DNA from: Botryosphaeria dothidea
Taxonomy: Eukaryota; Ascomycota; Dothideomycetes; Botryosphaeriales; Botryosphaeriaceae
Direction of reading: 5' to 3'
Assembly: GCA_011503125.2 (NCBI GenBank)
Contig: WWBZ02000002.1
Location: forward strand, 1,674,001-1,738,000
DNA length: 64,000 nucleotides
In this document: positions 44,799 to 56,838 of the stretch, piece after piece
How positions within the stretch are numbered: position 1 is the stretch's first letter
How the letters are laid out: every line of letters starts with the position of its first letter
The notes under the pieces: model-generated
Databases searched by the model: none
The model's input: only the letters and a program-made list of their open reading frames with translations
What the model was told of the DNA's origin: nothing
Made by a program: the position numbers and the translations under genes

Positions 44799-45428
44799 TG
44801 GCGAGCCTGCTAGAGGGCTTGAGGAGCTGTGTCGCGTGTAGCAACGGTGGTGGGTTGGACGGGCCGGGTGGCAGAGGTGGGTGTTTTGAAGGCGTGCTGA
44901 GAGGGTGGCAGTGGAAGCGCAGGCCGCAGGTCGGCGCGGGCTTTGAGGCGCACGTCAGGACGTTATAGCGGTCAACGGGCTGTCGGCACCACTCTTCAAG
45001 AAGGCCGGCCACACAGAGGGCAACACGCGCGCGCATCCACTGTGGAGTAGTGTCGGTCACAGGGCTGAGCGATAAAAAGTTGGTGCTGAGTCGAGAGAGG
45101 TGTGACGCCGGGAGCCTCCCGCGGGTGCCGAGCCGAACAGGCAAAGGAAGGAAGCAAAGGCGGTTCGCAGCCACCGATGCGTGCATGCGAACCGCGGGCG
45201 GAATTGAGTTCATGCCCCTTGGGCTGGCTCCGCGCTAGGCCAAGCCGCTCCGCGCCCGCCGCCGCCGCCGCCGCCGCCGCCTTCCTCGACCTCCGCAGCC
45301 CAGCACTCGCTGGCCTGGCCTGCGCTGTGCCGCCTCTAACCGCTCTGTCTCCAAATACATATCTCCCCGCCAGCAGTCCCCCCCCGTCTTCCCCGGATTG
45401 TTGTCCCCCCGCAGCGTTGCTTCCCATC
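44799..45428. promoter_or_regulatory. divergent promoter region of MAM3-like and BCKDH E1 beta genes
   Basis: 630 nt between start codons. It is GC-rich and includes a (CCG)8 tract at 45256-45279. The BCKDH frame is open back to 45102, so an N-terminally extended product is formally possible, but the extension is low-complexity. Confidence 0.5.
45256..45279. repeat. (CCG)8 trinucleotide repeat
   Basis: Eight perfect CCG units in the leader/promoter region of the BCKDH E1 beta gene. If translated in the upstream-extended frame it would give poly-Ala. Confidence 0.9.
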
Positions 45429-46749
45429 ATGAGATCGTCCGTTCCTCGCCTTGCCCGCCGCCTGACCGCGCCGCCGCCTGCCACGCGATGCTTAATCAAT
45501 CCCCGACGCGCCTACTCCACCCATGCCCCGAACGCCCGCCTCAACCTGCCCATCGATTACAGCACCACTCCTCTGCTCGCCCACACCCCCAAGTCCAGTC
45601 TGTCAAACCCAGAACTGCCCCAGCATGTGCGCGACTCCAAAACCACCCGCCAGAATCTCTTTCAGGCCGTCAACTCGGCCCTGCGACACGCCCTCACCAC
45701 CGATGATCGCGTGCTTGTCTTCGGCGAGGACGTGGCCTTTGGCGGCGTCTTCCGATGCTCCATGGGCCTGGCCAACGATTTTGGCTCGGAGCGAGTTTTC
45801 AATACCCCGCTGAGCGAGCAGGGGATCGTGGGCTTTGCTATAGGTGCCGCTCTGGAAGGCATGAAGCCGGTTGCTGAGATCCAGTTTGCCGATTATGTAT
45901 ACCCGGCTTTCGACCAACTCGTCAACGAGGCTGCCAAGGTAAGATACAGGGCCGGAACAACGGACATGCACGCCGGCGGCCTGGTTGTAAGAATGCCCAT
46001 GGGTGGCGTGGGGCACGGTGCATTGTAAGTCCTAGTCTTCTCCCTTGTATTTTTAGGACATGGGAGAGTGTCCGTCCCTGCGTGGCGCTAATACAAGCGC
46101 CAGGTACCACTCGCAATCGCCCGAGTCTCTCTTCACCCATATCCCAGGCCTGCGTGTAGTGGTTCCACGCTCTCCGATTCAGGCAAAGGGCCTGCTCCTG
46201 GCTTCCATTGCGTGCAACGACCCTGTGGTTTTCATGGAACCCAAAATCCTTTACAGAGCAGCAGTCGAACAAGTCCCGAATGAAGCATACACTCTACCTC
46301 TTTCCAAGGCGGAAATTCTGAAAGAAGGAAAAGACGTGACTCTTGTCTCCTATGGAACTCCTTTATACAACTGCTCCACCGCCATCGCCGCTGCCGAGAA
46401 GGACTTTGGCATCAGTGTTGAGTTGATTGACTTGCGGACCATCTATCCGTGGGACAGGCCGACCATCTTGGGCAGCGTGAACAAGACTGGGAGAGCCGTC
46501 GTCGTGCATGAGAGTATGATCAACTCTGGTGTTGGCGCAGAGGTCGCAGCAACAATCCAAGAAGGCGCCTTCCTGCGTTTGGAAGCACCGGTACAGCGCG
46601 TTGCTGGGTGGAGCACCCACATGGGCTTGATGTATGAGAAGTTCAACATCCCTGATGTCGTCCGTAAGTATACGCGAAAATACTGTGCCCGTGCTCTACT
46701 AATTTTCCAAGGAATATACGATGCGATTCGGAAAGTTGTTCACTACTAA
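45429..46749 (+). CDS. branched-chain 2-oxoacid dehydrogenase E1 component, beta subunit
   Basis: Exons 45429..46024, 46104..46663 and 46712..46749; 397 aa; introns 79 (branch GCTAATAC) and 48 nt (branch CTACTAAT). The joints are [17 protein letters not shown] and [15 protein letters not shown]. The product is the E1 beta chain of the mitochondrial complex that decarboxylates the keto acids of Leu, Ile and Val. The presequence-like N-terminus [20 protein letters not shown] is Arg/Ser-rich and is followed by RAYSTHA, a plausible processing site. The transketolase-like pyrimidine-binding domain has [18 protein letters not shown] and [17 protein letters not shown], and the C-terminal transketolase domain has DLRTIYPWD and [25 protein letters not shown] rather than pyruvate dehydrogenase E1 beta is indicated by [11 protein letters not shown] and LYHSQSPE. 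Other complex subunits are not in the window. Confidence 0.94.
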
Positions 46750-47377
46750 AGTCTAAAAAGCGTCCTTTTGATCAAGGCACATGAAAGCAAGAGCAATCAT
46801 GCTGGGTCCTTTTGGTATTATGAAAAGCATTGCATCATCAGTGCATTCTACGGCATCATTCAAAGATAATACCGTCGCGAGCTGTAAGATAGCATTTACA
46901 AGTATGCAATTTGGACAAATCAAAAAGCATCTCATTAATTGGATGTCTAGCCCCGCAACTCTTTGAGAGCCGCCGGTCAGGCTCGTATTGCGGCAGTTTG
47001 TGGGAATCTGGATACCACCAACAATTGACTTCGAAGATTGTTTCTCGACAAATGCAAGGTCGGCCTGCGAATACCTTATCTCCGCGGTCCATGGGATGCG
47101 GAGTCATACTTGCAGCGCTCGGGCCCAAGTGACGGGTATCTTCTGGTATTTTGCACGGAATGAGTGGTTGGCTTCTTTGCGAGACTCTGAAGTCCCTTTT
47201 CAGTCATTTCTCCGGTAGGGCGCATCCTTCTACAAGGTGACTCACATGTGCAGCCAGTCAGATAAAATATTAACCTCCGCCTCACTCGCAACTCCAACAT
47301 CAACGACACCTACCAAGACACCCTCCAAGGAAATTCTGTCTCAGCTAAACCCCACAAAAGCTAGAAAGAAAAAGAAT
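46750..47377. other. intergenic region before PhzF-like gene
   Basis: 628 nt between two plus-strand genes. A TCAGATAAAATATTA stretch near 47257-47271 (GATA core plus AT-rich, TATA-like sequence) lies about 110 nt before the PhzF-like start and could be promoter sequence. No gene is seen. Confidence 0.4.
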
Positions 47378-48434
47378 ATGAAGCTCCCATTTACAATCCT
47401 CGACGTATTCACTACGACGCCTTTCAGCGGCAACGCTCTTGCAGTCGTCCGTGTCCCGCTGCTCCATCGCAACGATCTTACCGAGGACCAGAAGCAGAAA
47501 ATCGCCAACGAGTTCAATCTCTCCGAAACGGTTTTCCTGCATGAGGCAATTGAGGGCGACGAAGCAGTCGACTACGACATCTTCACTGCACGCTCGCGCA
47601 TGAGCTTTGCCGGACGTAAGCAGATTCAACTCCGTCTTGCAATTGGTGTCCATCTCTCGTCCAACCGAATGCTCCGACTTCCCAAATACACCATTTTGTC
47701 CAAAATCTTCATTAACATTCACATCTCCAGACCCCACTATCGGCACAGCTGTGTACATCTCCACAGCTCTCCGCCATTCCTTTCCGCTCACAACCACTCT
47801 CCGTACCATCGCTGGATCGCTGCCTCTCGACTACAACCCCAGCACAGGCACTGCTTCAGTTCATCTACCCCATGCTGTCCGCGAGCACGCTGCATGCCTC
47901 TCGCACCCGCTGCCCTCCTCGTGCCTTGACCCTGCCAACCCCGCGGTACCTATCGTATCCATCGTCAAAGGCATGGCTTTCGCCCTCGTCCCGCTCCTTT
48001 CCATCTCCGATCTCGGCTCCATCTCCGCCGGCCTGCTGCCACCCGCCAAGGTCTACGATGCAGAGCATCTGGATGCGGGCAGCGGGTGGGATGTCGGATT
48101 CACGGGCACGTTCTACTATGTTGACATGGGCATTGAAGACTCCAATGACGATGGTCAATCAAGGCGTTTCCTCCGAACGCGTATGATCGGGTCACGCGAA
48201 GATCCTGGCACGGGCAGCGCGAGTTCGGCACTATGCTGTTACCTGGCGTTGCAAGAGGGAAAGGAGAAAGGCAAGGGCCCGTTTGCATTTCACTTGGTGC
48301 AGGGGGTGGAGCTGGGAAGACAGTGTGATATCTTCGTAGAGGTGCTTAGGACGGATGATGGCAGCAACGTAGAAGAGATAGTGCTAAAGGGAACTGCGGT
48401 TGAGGTGATGGAGGGCGTCGTCAATGTGCCATAA
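47378..48434 (+). CDS. PhzF-family (phenazine biosynthesis-like) protein
   Basis: Exons 47378..47615 and 47731..48434; 313 aa. The 115-nt intron (donor GTAAGC, branch ATTAAC, acceptor CCAG) joins MSFAG-HPTIGTAVYI. The family has a diaminopimelate-epimerase-like fold of two mirror domains. Visible are the start LDVFTTTPFSGNALAVV, the conserved acidic residue Glu50 in FNLSETVFL (catalytic in PhzF isomerases), FAGHPTIGTA and the second-domain glycine motif SREDPGTGSASSALCCYL. In bacteria PhzF isomerises trans-2,3-dihydro-3-hydroxyanthranilate; fungal homologues are widespread without phenazine genes, and none are here, so the physiological substrate is unknown. It is probably cytosolic. Confidence 0.9.
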
Positions 48435-49993
48435 TTCAATGGCAAACGTTCGACTGAAACGGGCTCATGGTGCGTGAGCATTGAGGCGATAGGGTTTGTT
48501 GTAGTGTCTGACCTGTACTGGCGGCTAAAATAGCTGGACGGAATATGTTGCGGGTGACTTATTCGTAAAAAAAAAAAGGAAAGTCATGACAGGTGAAGTG
48601 CAAATCAAACTTATTTGCGCCTGGTCGGAAATTAGACCAGTCAAAAGCCGCCAGCCCTACAATGGAATTTACCATTCGGCTGTGGATTGAGGTGGCAACC
48701 CTGCGGGCTTGAAGTTTAACGTTCGCAAAGCTCAGCCCTCGCATGCATTCGTAATCGCTAGGGCGGAATTGTGCCGCTCGCATACGATTCATCGATTTTG
48801 ACCAGCAATCTTTGATGGCGTAAAGATTAGCAATAAGGCCACTTTGCACCGTCGTTGATCTATGGGTCCATTGCCAAGTGTACGTCAACCCACCCCACGC
48901 AAGCTACTGGGTACCCCAGGTGGGCTTCCCTAAAGCCAAGGAAAAGCTTGGAACAGATCATCCAGCGCCTGGATAAAATACAAGTCAGATGTAGTGGATC
49001 TAGTCTGGCCTTATCGGTCTGTAAATGGCAGGTTTCGGCGATGAGGGCAACGCTCGTATCAGCCCGAGGCGCAGTAGGTTCATTTCGGAAGGCCGAACAC
49101 TCCAAGTTTTCCTCCCCCGCATTAGCCTTGCTAAAGCCTGACATGTGAGATTTGTAACCAGCCATCATTTTGTAATGATGCTCTGAGGACTTGCTTGAAG
49201 CATCCGTGCATTCCTGAGTCAGTCCGCTGGCGTTTCCTATTGTGCTCAACGCTCTTCTCCGGCAGTCGCCAGAGATTGCCTGCCTTACACATTACTTGCG
49301 GGAGGTATTTCACTCTTTTTCTTCAAAGCGATTAGTGATGAATGGGATCAGAAGCAAATATTCGAGACACCTTATAGTTAAACTGAAGTGGAAGGAGGAA
49401 CGGCCCTCTCCTTCCTGAAAGGACTCCGAGTAAACTTTGAGCTGCGAGAGATAAGCTTCGTACTGAATCCTGTGTGGGCTTTCATTTCAGCCGGATGGTC
49501 ACACTTCCGAGGACATCAAAGCCATTACAAATACAAGTGTGCACGATTCATTGGTTGGCGCTGTGTATCAGAGAAAAGTATGGACCACACGGCAAGGGAC
49601 GCTGCCAGTCTTTTGCCAAATCCTATTGGCTGGTCTGCCTACTACTCGGTTTCCAGCATCGTATCCACTGTGACGGCATCAAAAACTCGGCCAGGATAGA
49701 ATTATGAGGCCCGCATTGCGATATCAGGACGCTCTATCCCGGTCTCCTAACCAGTGCTCGAGACCTTTTCAGGAAGGTATCGCTAGAACTCTATGTCCAT
49801 ATCTTTGGTGTCCATGGGCCTTGCTCGTACGACTCGTGCGGCCTTTCCGGAAAGTAAGTCGCCACGAACACGCTGGCTGCTGAGAAATCTGGTTTCAGAG
49901 CGGAGGAATGTTTGCTTTGCCTTCTGTATATCAGCTGTCTCCTTACCGACTTTCAGACATCAGAGACAAACCACTACGACCATCCTGGATGCC
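48435..49993. other. 1.6-kb intergenic region upstream of ferric reductase
   Basis: No gene is supported; a 103-codon frame at 49388-49699 has no motif. GATA cores (e.g. AGATAAG at about 49449-49455) are present, which could relate to iron-responsive GATA repressors, but the longer fungal iron motif ATCWGATAA was not found. Confidence 0.35.
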
Positions 49994-52549
49994 ATGATGC
50001 GTCTGCTACTATCCAGTCTCTTTCTTCCACCACTATTCTTTACTGCCGTGCTTGCAGAACGAACACAAGCCCCTCCTCCAAGTGATTTGAGCCAGTACTG
50101 CTTCTATGCGCTTTATGGGCCGCTCACTACTTTGAGCTGGGGGCACAGCGAGGCTCCCAGGTCACAAACACCATCGCCAGGATGCTCGAATAGGATCACA
50201 GTAACCTCGATCTATGCCTCAAGTAAGACTTACTGTTCACCAGGTCAGCTACAAGCAGGTTTGGAGTACTGGGCGGGCCTCTGCCAGCAAAGTCATTCTC
50301 CACTGATAGATCTCTCGGCCATCGCTGCGAACATCACCGATTCATACATATCACAGCTTCCCTATGTCGATCCTCAGTCCAACAGTACCGTTGCCATCTC
50401 ACAACCGGCTGTTCTCTCTCGGACTTTCTTTGCGATGTCCTACCAAAGCTGGGTGCGTCTTTCTCAACCAGAATGTTCGTACAGGGCGTCGTTGGCTGAC
50501 CACTAGCAGAGATTATTCTACGAGACCAAAGAGCGAAACAGGAGATACAGCTGGGGAATTCTGAGCTACTGGGGCGGCATCGTTCTATTTGGTATCATCA
50601 ACAACTTAGTCAACACTGTTTACAGGGCTCGTATAAGCACCGGTCGCGATGACACCGAAAAGGCTGGATCGGCCGTATCCATAAAGCGTAGAGCCACGAC
50701 GCCGCTGAACACAAGTATTTTCTGGATTCGAAAGCATATCCTTGTGCCTGCGGCCTTCGGGACGTATTGTCAGCAAAAGCTATTATGGTGCACCATGCCA
50801 AAACGAGCCATCTCATTATTCATTTTGGGGTACTGGTGCCTATGCATGATTCTGGGCTTTGTGGGCCATTCTACTATACCGATTAATCTCTTGTAAGGAT
50901 TTTCGGCCTCATCCTTCACGTCTTCTCCCGACCTGGCTGATCAAAGTTCAGGGCTCCGAATGTGCATCAATATCTCTGGCAGAGCGCTGCCAATCGAGCT
51001 GGATACATAGCTTACTCAACGATGCCGTGGATATGGATGTTCGCACAACGAAATAACATTTTCATCTGGGCCACAGGCTGGAGCTACTCGACCTTCAACG
51101 CTTTCCACAGGCATTGTGCCAGGCTGGCATCTTTTGCTGCTTTGGTGCATGGAATATGCTACACCGTTGTATACTCTCGCTTTGGTACGTGCAAACCAAT
51201 TTGAATCCAAAGAGCTCTTACTAAGTAAGGTTTTCAGAACACCAATACCATGAGATGTTGCATGTACACTGGTTTAAATTCGGTGTTGTTGTAAGTGCAA
51301 TCCCCACCATTAACTATTTCCCTCGAGCATCAGGGGAAGGCAAGACACTGATGGTACCTAGGCACTTGTTCTCATGTGGTTACTCATGGGCTCATCTACG
51401 GCATTCATTCGGGCAAGATTTTATGAGAGCTTCTTGCTTCTCCATATCTGCATGGCCATAGTGCTTGTGTACTCCTTTTTCGCGTACGACTACCCGCCCT
51501 CCCACTTCAAACGCTCACTGACGCCTTGCAGCCACAGTTCCGTATTCCACGGAAGCTTCAACGGCTACCTCTGGCCTCTCGTAGCCATCTGGTCTTTTGA
51601 CAGATTCCTCCGTCTCGCCCGCATTGTCTACTGCAACATCCACATCCGCTTCGGTGGAGACTTCGTCAAGACTCCATTCACGAATGTGAGCTACGACAGC
51701 ACGGGGGATGTTATTCGGATCGACGTCCAGTCTGGCCACCGCTCGCTCAAACCTGCACCTGGACAGTACTACCACATCTACCAGCCCTTCCGCATTAAAG
51801 GCTGGGAAAACCACCCTTTCTCGCTTGGTGCTTACACCACCGCACCAATCCCGGAGGCTTCGCAAGAGAGCTCTTCTGAATCTAACAAGGAGGTCAACAT
51901 CACGTCCAATTCTCGGCGCTCATCCTGCTCCTCCCGCGCGAACAGCGACGGAGACATGACCCTCACCTTCTGGGTCCGCCCCTACGATGGCTGGACCCGC
52001 CGCATCCGGGACCAATGCATTGCAGCGCAAGCACCCATTTCGCCGACTTTGCTACTCGAAGGACCGTATGGACACCATGCGGCTCTGCACACATTCGACA
52101 CAGCGGTGTTTCTTGTGGGTGGCACTGGTATCTCGGCCGCGCTGCCATACGTGCTCGATCACATGGCGCGGGCTTCCAGAGCGCCTCCTCGAACGCTCAC
52201 GAAGCGGATCAAGCTTGTGTGGACTTCAAAGCAAGCGGATTTCATCAAAGAAATGTGTCGGAGAGAGCTGGCAGGGCCGCTGAGGTCTGGAGGGCTCGAG
52301 GCCGAGTTTTACGCTACTCGTGCAGACGGCGCAGAGGATATGCTTGACACGGGAATCCAACACGGACGTCCGGAAGTCAGGCGCGTTGTGAGAGAGGCGG
52401 CTTCGGACGCCAATGAAAGTGGAGGCCGAAGTGTGGTTTTTGTGTGCGGCCCGGCGGCTATGGCGGATGAGGCGCGCGCAGCTGTGCACGCGGAGATGAA
52501 GATGGGATGTAGGGGCATCGAATATGTAGAAGATTGCTTTGGATGGTAG
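49994..52549 (+). CDS. ferric reductase / metalloreductase, FRE family
   Basis: Exons 49994..50452, 50510..50892, 50952..51184, 51238..51290, 51362..51483 and 51532..52549; 755 aa. Five introns of 48-71 nt. Plasma-membrane FRE enzymes use NADPH, FAD and two haems to reduce extracellular Fe3+/Cu2+. Seen: signal peptide MMRLLLSSLFLPPLFFTAVLA, a Cys-containing luminal domain (~25-150), membrane segments from ILSYWGGIVLFGIINN onward, the haem-ligand region FHRHCARLASFAALVHG and HEMLHVHWF/LLLHICMAI, FAD motif HPFSLG, NADPH motif VFLVGGTGISAALPYV, VFVCGPAAM, and the FRE-typical end YVEDCFGW. The fifth intron is 48 nt, in phase and stop-free; I splice it because it has GTACGA/CACTGACG/TTGCAG signals and its removal restores the FFA-HSSVFHGSFNGYLWP spacing. 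Start could also be the next ATG at 49997. Confidence 0.92.
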
Positions 52550-53047
52550 ATGGCTTAGCGTTTTCTCTTCTTCTTCTTCTTCTTCTTCTCTTCCATTCCT
52601 TCGGGCGCGGAGGGAGCTGGTTCCGTAGATTTCTTTTCTGCCGGCCTGCGGGCTCGCGTACTAGGTAGTGGCACTATACAGGATCCTGCGCAGCGACTAC
52701 CCGGCGATCAGGTCCAGACAACTTCCACATCTGGGTGGAGAATTGGTTGTAGTGAATTCCAAGCTTTTGCGTGGAATGTGGCTACAGACCCTTCCGGAGC
52801 GAAGCCATTCGAGGGAATCCGTGTTCTTATCGACATGGAGCATGGCCATTGTTGATTACGTCCAAGTGCGGGCAGGCCCGCCGGCAAAGCGCTCCACTGA
52901 CTCGGCCCTCATCAACTCCCACTGTCCGGCCTGACTCGTGCCCGCCCAAAACTTTCCCGCGCAAAGCTCCGAGAAGCTGCTCCTGCCGAGTCTTCATAAA
53001 CCCGAGAGCCCAGATCAGTCCACTACTACTACCACACGATCGCAGGC
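52550..53047. other. FRE 3' flank and BUD22-like promoter
   Basis: 498 nt between two plus-strand genes; a (TTC)7 tract lies at 52568-52588. No gene is seen. Confidence 0.4.
52568..52588. repeat. (TTC)7 microsatellite
   Basis: Seven TTC units beginning 19 nt after the ferric-reductase stop, so probably in its 3' UTR. Confidence 0.85.
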
Positions 53048-54483
53048 ATGCCGAAACGCAAACGCTCCGACCCCTACGCCTCCGCCGACGAATCTGCCGA
53101 CAACCGAATCTCGAGCCGACATGACGACCGCGCAACAGCGAAGCAGCGCAAACTGCTCTCGCCGCGCCTGGAACAAGCCAAGAAGGCGCTGAACAAGGCC
53201 CTCAAAGTATCGCGCGGCTTCGAGCGACAGAAGCTGAGCCGGCGGAGGAAGACGGCCGAGAAGGAAGGGAAGGAAAGGGACATCGAGAGAATCGACGCAG
53301 AAATCGAGGCCTTGAAGGTACGCCGCCTTGCCTTCCACTGACTAGCCGTGCCGCGTGCTGACATCTTTGGGATCCGCAGAAGCTCAACTACCACATTCTT
53401 GCCGACGCGCACCTATACAAGACATTGCTGAAGATTAAGTCAGTCAAGGAACATCCGGCGCTACCGTCACTTGTGAAGATGCCCGAGGGGCCGAAGGTGG
53501 ATTCGGCAACCATGAACGTCCAGGCCAGGCTCTTCAATGCGAATCCAATAAAAGAGGCCATGAATGCCATTGTCAAGGATGTGAGAAATATTCTAGGGTT
53601 GGATGAGACAAAAGGTCCGAAAGCGAAGAGGACCAGGAGTGAGAGCGAAGATGAGTTTGCTACGGAGAAAAAGGCTAGGGGCAGAGTGGACGACGAGGAG
53701 TCCGACAAGGAGGAAAGGAGCATTCACGAGGAAGAGGACGCAGAATGGGATAGCGAAGAGTTCGAGGGCTTCTCTGACCGCGTCGCCGCATCGTCTGACT
53801 CCGAATCCGAAGAGGAAGCCACCGATACACTGAGAAAGTTCTACAAACCGGTGCGGGATCTCTCATTCACCCCTCCGTCTTCCCGTGAGGCCTCTCCGTC
53901 ATCTGAATCCGCGTCCGACCCCACGTTCTCGGATTCCGCATCGGCATCTCCAGAACCCGCGCCAACGACGAAATCGAAAGCAAAGACACCAGTCATTCAA
54001 AACAAGTCTACTTTCCTCCCCTCCCTTTCAGCTGTCGGGTACATCAGTGGTTCAGAATCGGAGCCCGAAGGTCTTGACGATGAAATTGCTCCAGCCAAGA
54101 AGAATCGCCGTGGACAGCGCGCAAGGCAAAAGATTTGGGAGAAGAAATACGGAAACAAGGCGACGCACCTGACAAAGAAGAAGGAAAAGAAGAAGGAAAA
54201 GGAGAAGGATGATCGCAATGCAGGCTGGGATGCCAAGCGTGGTGCTGTTGATGCAGACAGCGGTAAAGGAAGGAACAAATTTGGAAGAGGCGACAGAGGA
54301 GTGAGCCGAAGCGGCCGGGGACCGCAGGCCACGGATGCAAATACGGTGGAGTTAGGCAAGAAGAAGAGTCATCGGGACGATTCTGGCAAGCTGCACCCCA
54401 GTTGGGAAGCGGCTAAGCTGGCAAAGGAGAGGGCGAAGCTCAATAACGTGCAGTTTCAGGGCAAAAAGGTCACGTTTGATTAA
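53048..54483 (+). CDS. BUD22: Bud22-like nucleolar protein (40S ribosome biogenesis)
   Basis: Exons 53048..53317 and 53380..54483; 457 aa; 62-nt intron (branch TGCTGAC) joining IEALK to KLNYHILADAHLYKTLLKI. The start MPKRKRSDPYAS is strongly basic. Residues ~35-100 form a charged helix, and the region around LADAHLYKTLLKIKSVKEHP and VQARLFNANPIKEAMNAI is the conserved Bud22 core. Acidic/Ser patches and Lys/Glu-rich repeats (KKKEKKKEKEKDD) follow, and the C-terminus HPSWEAAKLAKERAK ... FQGKKVTFD is the family's hallmark end. Yeast Bud22 is required for 18S rRNA maturation; the animal relative is SRFBP1. Nucleolar location is inferred from the family and basic composition. Confidence 0.9.
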
Positions 54484-54596
54484 AATGTGAGTTGGCTTTC
54501 ATAATGAAGATATCATTCTCGCAGTTTAGCCGCGGTAACCGAAGTATAGAAGTCACTGAGCACCCCATATGCTTGGGTCGACCTATCATTTTACAT

Positions 54597-56408
54597 TCAC
54601 GCCGACCGTACAGCCTCGACATGGCTGACTGTGCTGTCTTTCGCCGGCATATCCTCGTGGTGGATCTGCTTCTCCACGGCCGCAGTCGCCTCATCTGCTA
54701 GATGCTTGTCTTCGAACACTGTGACTAGTCAATAAAATACGGCCTTGACAGCTCAGGGGAATGGGAGACTTACAGAACGTCAATTCCTCCAAGGTCCTGC
54801 CGCTCGTTTCTGGGAATAATAAGTACACCACCACAATCTCGAACGCAATCCAACAACAATATGTGAGCAACCACTTCCACTCGATCCTCTCTAGGCCAAT
54901 CGGATTGACGAAAGTTGTGAAAAAGCCAGCGCCTCGTCCCCAGAATTGGAACAGAGAGAGGCCTCTTGCACGTTGCGCGTACGGGAACAGCTCGACCATG
55001 TACGTATACGTCAAAGCATTGTATCCAATGTTGTATGCTGGCGAATACACAAAGATGAAGAAGATGGTCAGTCGCGCCGCCGCCAGCGCATTGGTCGTCA
55101 AGAAGCGCTCCATGCTGATCGTCCAGCCCACATAGACACACAGCAGCGAGATGGTGCACGTCATGTACATCGCCCTGCGCCTGAATCGTCCCACCAGCAA
55201 TGCGATGGTCATCCCGTTCAGGAAATTCCAGCAGGTGATGCCCACGTTCAGCTTGCCCTTGAATTGCGGGTCCGTGAACCCCATGAGCGACAGAAGGTCG
55301 TCGAGATAGTAGCTGATGAGCGTATTTCCCGACCACTGCGTGAAGAGGCCGAGCAGTGAGGCAATGATCACACGTCGGCGCATACCCGCTGTGCGCACCA
55401 GGTCCAGCCAGGACTGCTTGCTGTTCTCGAGTTCAATCTTGATGGTTGACTGGATCTGCGCCATTTCGGCGCGTGCAAAGTCAGAGTGCGGGTCGCCTTC
55501 GGCATGGTACTTGACCAAGATGGCGAGAGCTTCTTCGTGCCTGTCGCGGCTGATGAGGAAGCGAGGGGATTCGGGAATGAAGCTACGTGGCCTTGTCAGT
55601 CTCGAGGGTTGTATGGCAAGGTTGCGGAGCTTACAAGATGAAAGCAACTTGCAAAGTCGAGGGGACCGCCTGAAGCAATGATGGAATCCGCCATGCCCAG
55701 TTCGAAGGAACCTGCTGAGTGCCAAAGGTGATGCCGGCGGCAAGAATGGAGCCAATAAACCAGCAGGCATTGAACATGGACGTCAGGACGGGACGCTCCT
55801 TTGGATAGCCCAGCTCGCCCATGAGAGAAGAGGCTGCAACAATACAGAAGGGGATGCCGAAGCCCAGCAGAAAGCGCGCTGCCAGGTACATACCCACTAA
55901 ATTACACGTCAATAAGAGGCTGGCAGAATGAGGGGTTCGGAAGCCACTCACCGCCATTGGCGAAACCTTGTAGGAACGCGCCCAGAATCATGACACTGGA
56001 ACCAAAGAAGATGCACCACCGGCGGCCAAAGCGGTCGTTGATCAATGGGATGAAGGGGAGGGCGCAAATGGCCCCGAGAGAATATATGGCTGCAATGATG
56101 CCCTTCAGAGAGCCTGTCGGATGATTGAAATCTAGGAAATTCATCAGTCTCATCCGGAATGGCATGAAATCAGGAAGGGATTGTCGGAGAGGGAAAGACA
56201 TACACTCTTTCCAAGGCTCGACCAGCTGGACTGCGTTGATCATCTGCGAATCAAACCCGGACGTCATCTCCACGCCCATACACGTCGGGAACAGCAAGAA
56301 GTAAAGCTTTCGCAGATTCGGCTTTTTGTACCATGGAACCTTGTCCTCATCAGCCATGTGCTGAAGAATGGGGTCGGCTGCCCCATCTTGGTGGGAGATG
56401 ATTCCCAT
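54597..56408 (-). CDS. MFS sugar transporter (lactose/hexose permease-like)
   Basis: Exons 56408..56204, 56131..55952, 55896..55635, 55582..54774 and 54718..54597; 525 aa; introns 72, 55, 52 and 55 nt. All joints restore sugar-porter motifs: VEPWKE-YFNHPTGSLKG, GFAN-GVGMYLAARFLLG, QVAFI-FFIPESPRFL and EELTF-LFEDKHLADEA. About 12 membrane segments. Family signatures: NDRFGRRW after TM2, RFLLGFG in TM4, PESPRFL after TM6, YNALTYTYMVELFPYAQRARG before TM10-11 and PETSGRTLEEL at the end. It belongs to the fungal lactose-permease/hexose-like branch of the major facilitator superfamily at the plasma membrane; the actual sugar is unknown. A CCGG-containing inverted repeat lies ~240 nt upstream of the start. 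Confidence 0.92.
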
Positions 56409-56643
56409 GGTGGTGTTCTTTCAACTGTTTCTGAAGCGATGCAAGAGATGATGTGCAGATTCCAACTGCCGCATTCTTTCAGCGCAGCCGCACTAGCACA
56501 TGCATGTCCGCGCTGCAAGAAAAGGTGTCTGCTTTATAGTCTTCCTCGATCCCTTTCGCCGTTCGGAATTTATCCGTCATTCGGGAGCACGGCGCGCCGG
56601 AGCAGCATCTCTAGGGTAAAACAACTCTGGCATACAAAAGACA

Positions 56644-56662
56644 AAACCCGGTCGCCGGGTTT
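56644..56662. promoter_or_regulatory. inverted repeat AAACCCGG-TCG-CCGGGTTT
   Basis: A perfect 8-nt inverted repeat with a 3-nt spacer, containing CGG-N3-CCG, ~240 nt upstream of the sugar-transporter ATG. Palindromic CGG/CCG pairs are the typical sites of fungal Zn2Cys6 regulators. Binding is inferred. Confidence 0.5.
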
Positions 56663-56838
56663 AGTATGCGCTGACAACCTGAGGCCAGCGGAGAGAGCGT
56701 GATCAAGGTGCTTGGCGTCTGGGGAAGTATACGAAGCCAAGAGCCGGGAGGTCAATTTACAGGCCTTGCTGTTTAGGGTTCTGTTCATGCTCGGCCATTG
56801 GATGGGGCTCAACATCCCAGAGACATTGGCGATAATTT

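Noticed and set aside
45102..45428. N-terminal extension of BCKDH E1 beta (109 codons, open frame)
   Set aside because: Low-complexity Ala/Pro/Ser sequence including the CCG repeat; the ATG at 45429 begins a classical mitochondrial presequence and fits family length.
47378..48434. Phenazine biosynthesis locus
   Set aside because: Only a PhzF-family gene is present; no other phz homologues are nearby, and PhzF-like proteins are common in fungi without phenazines.
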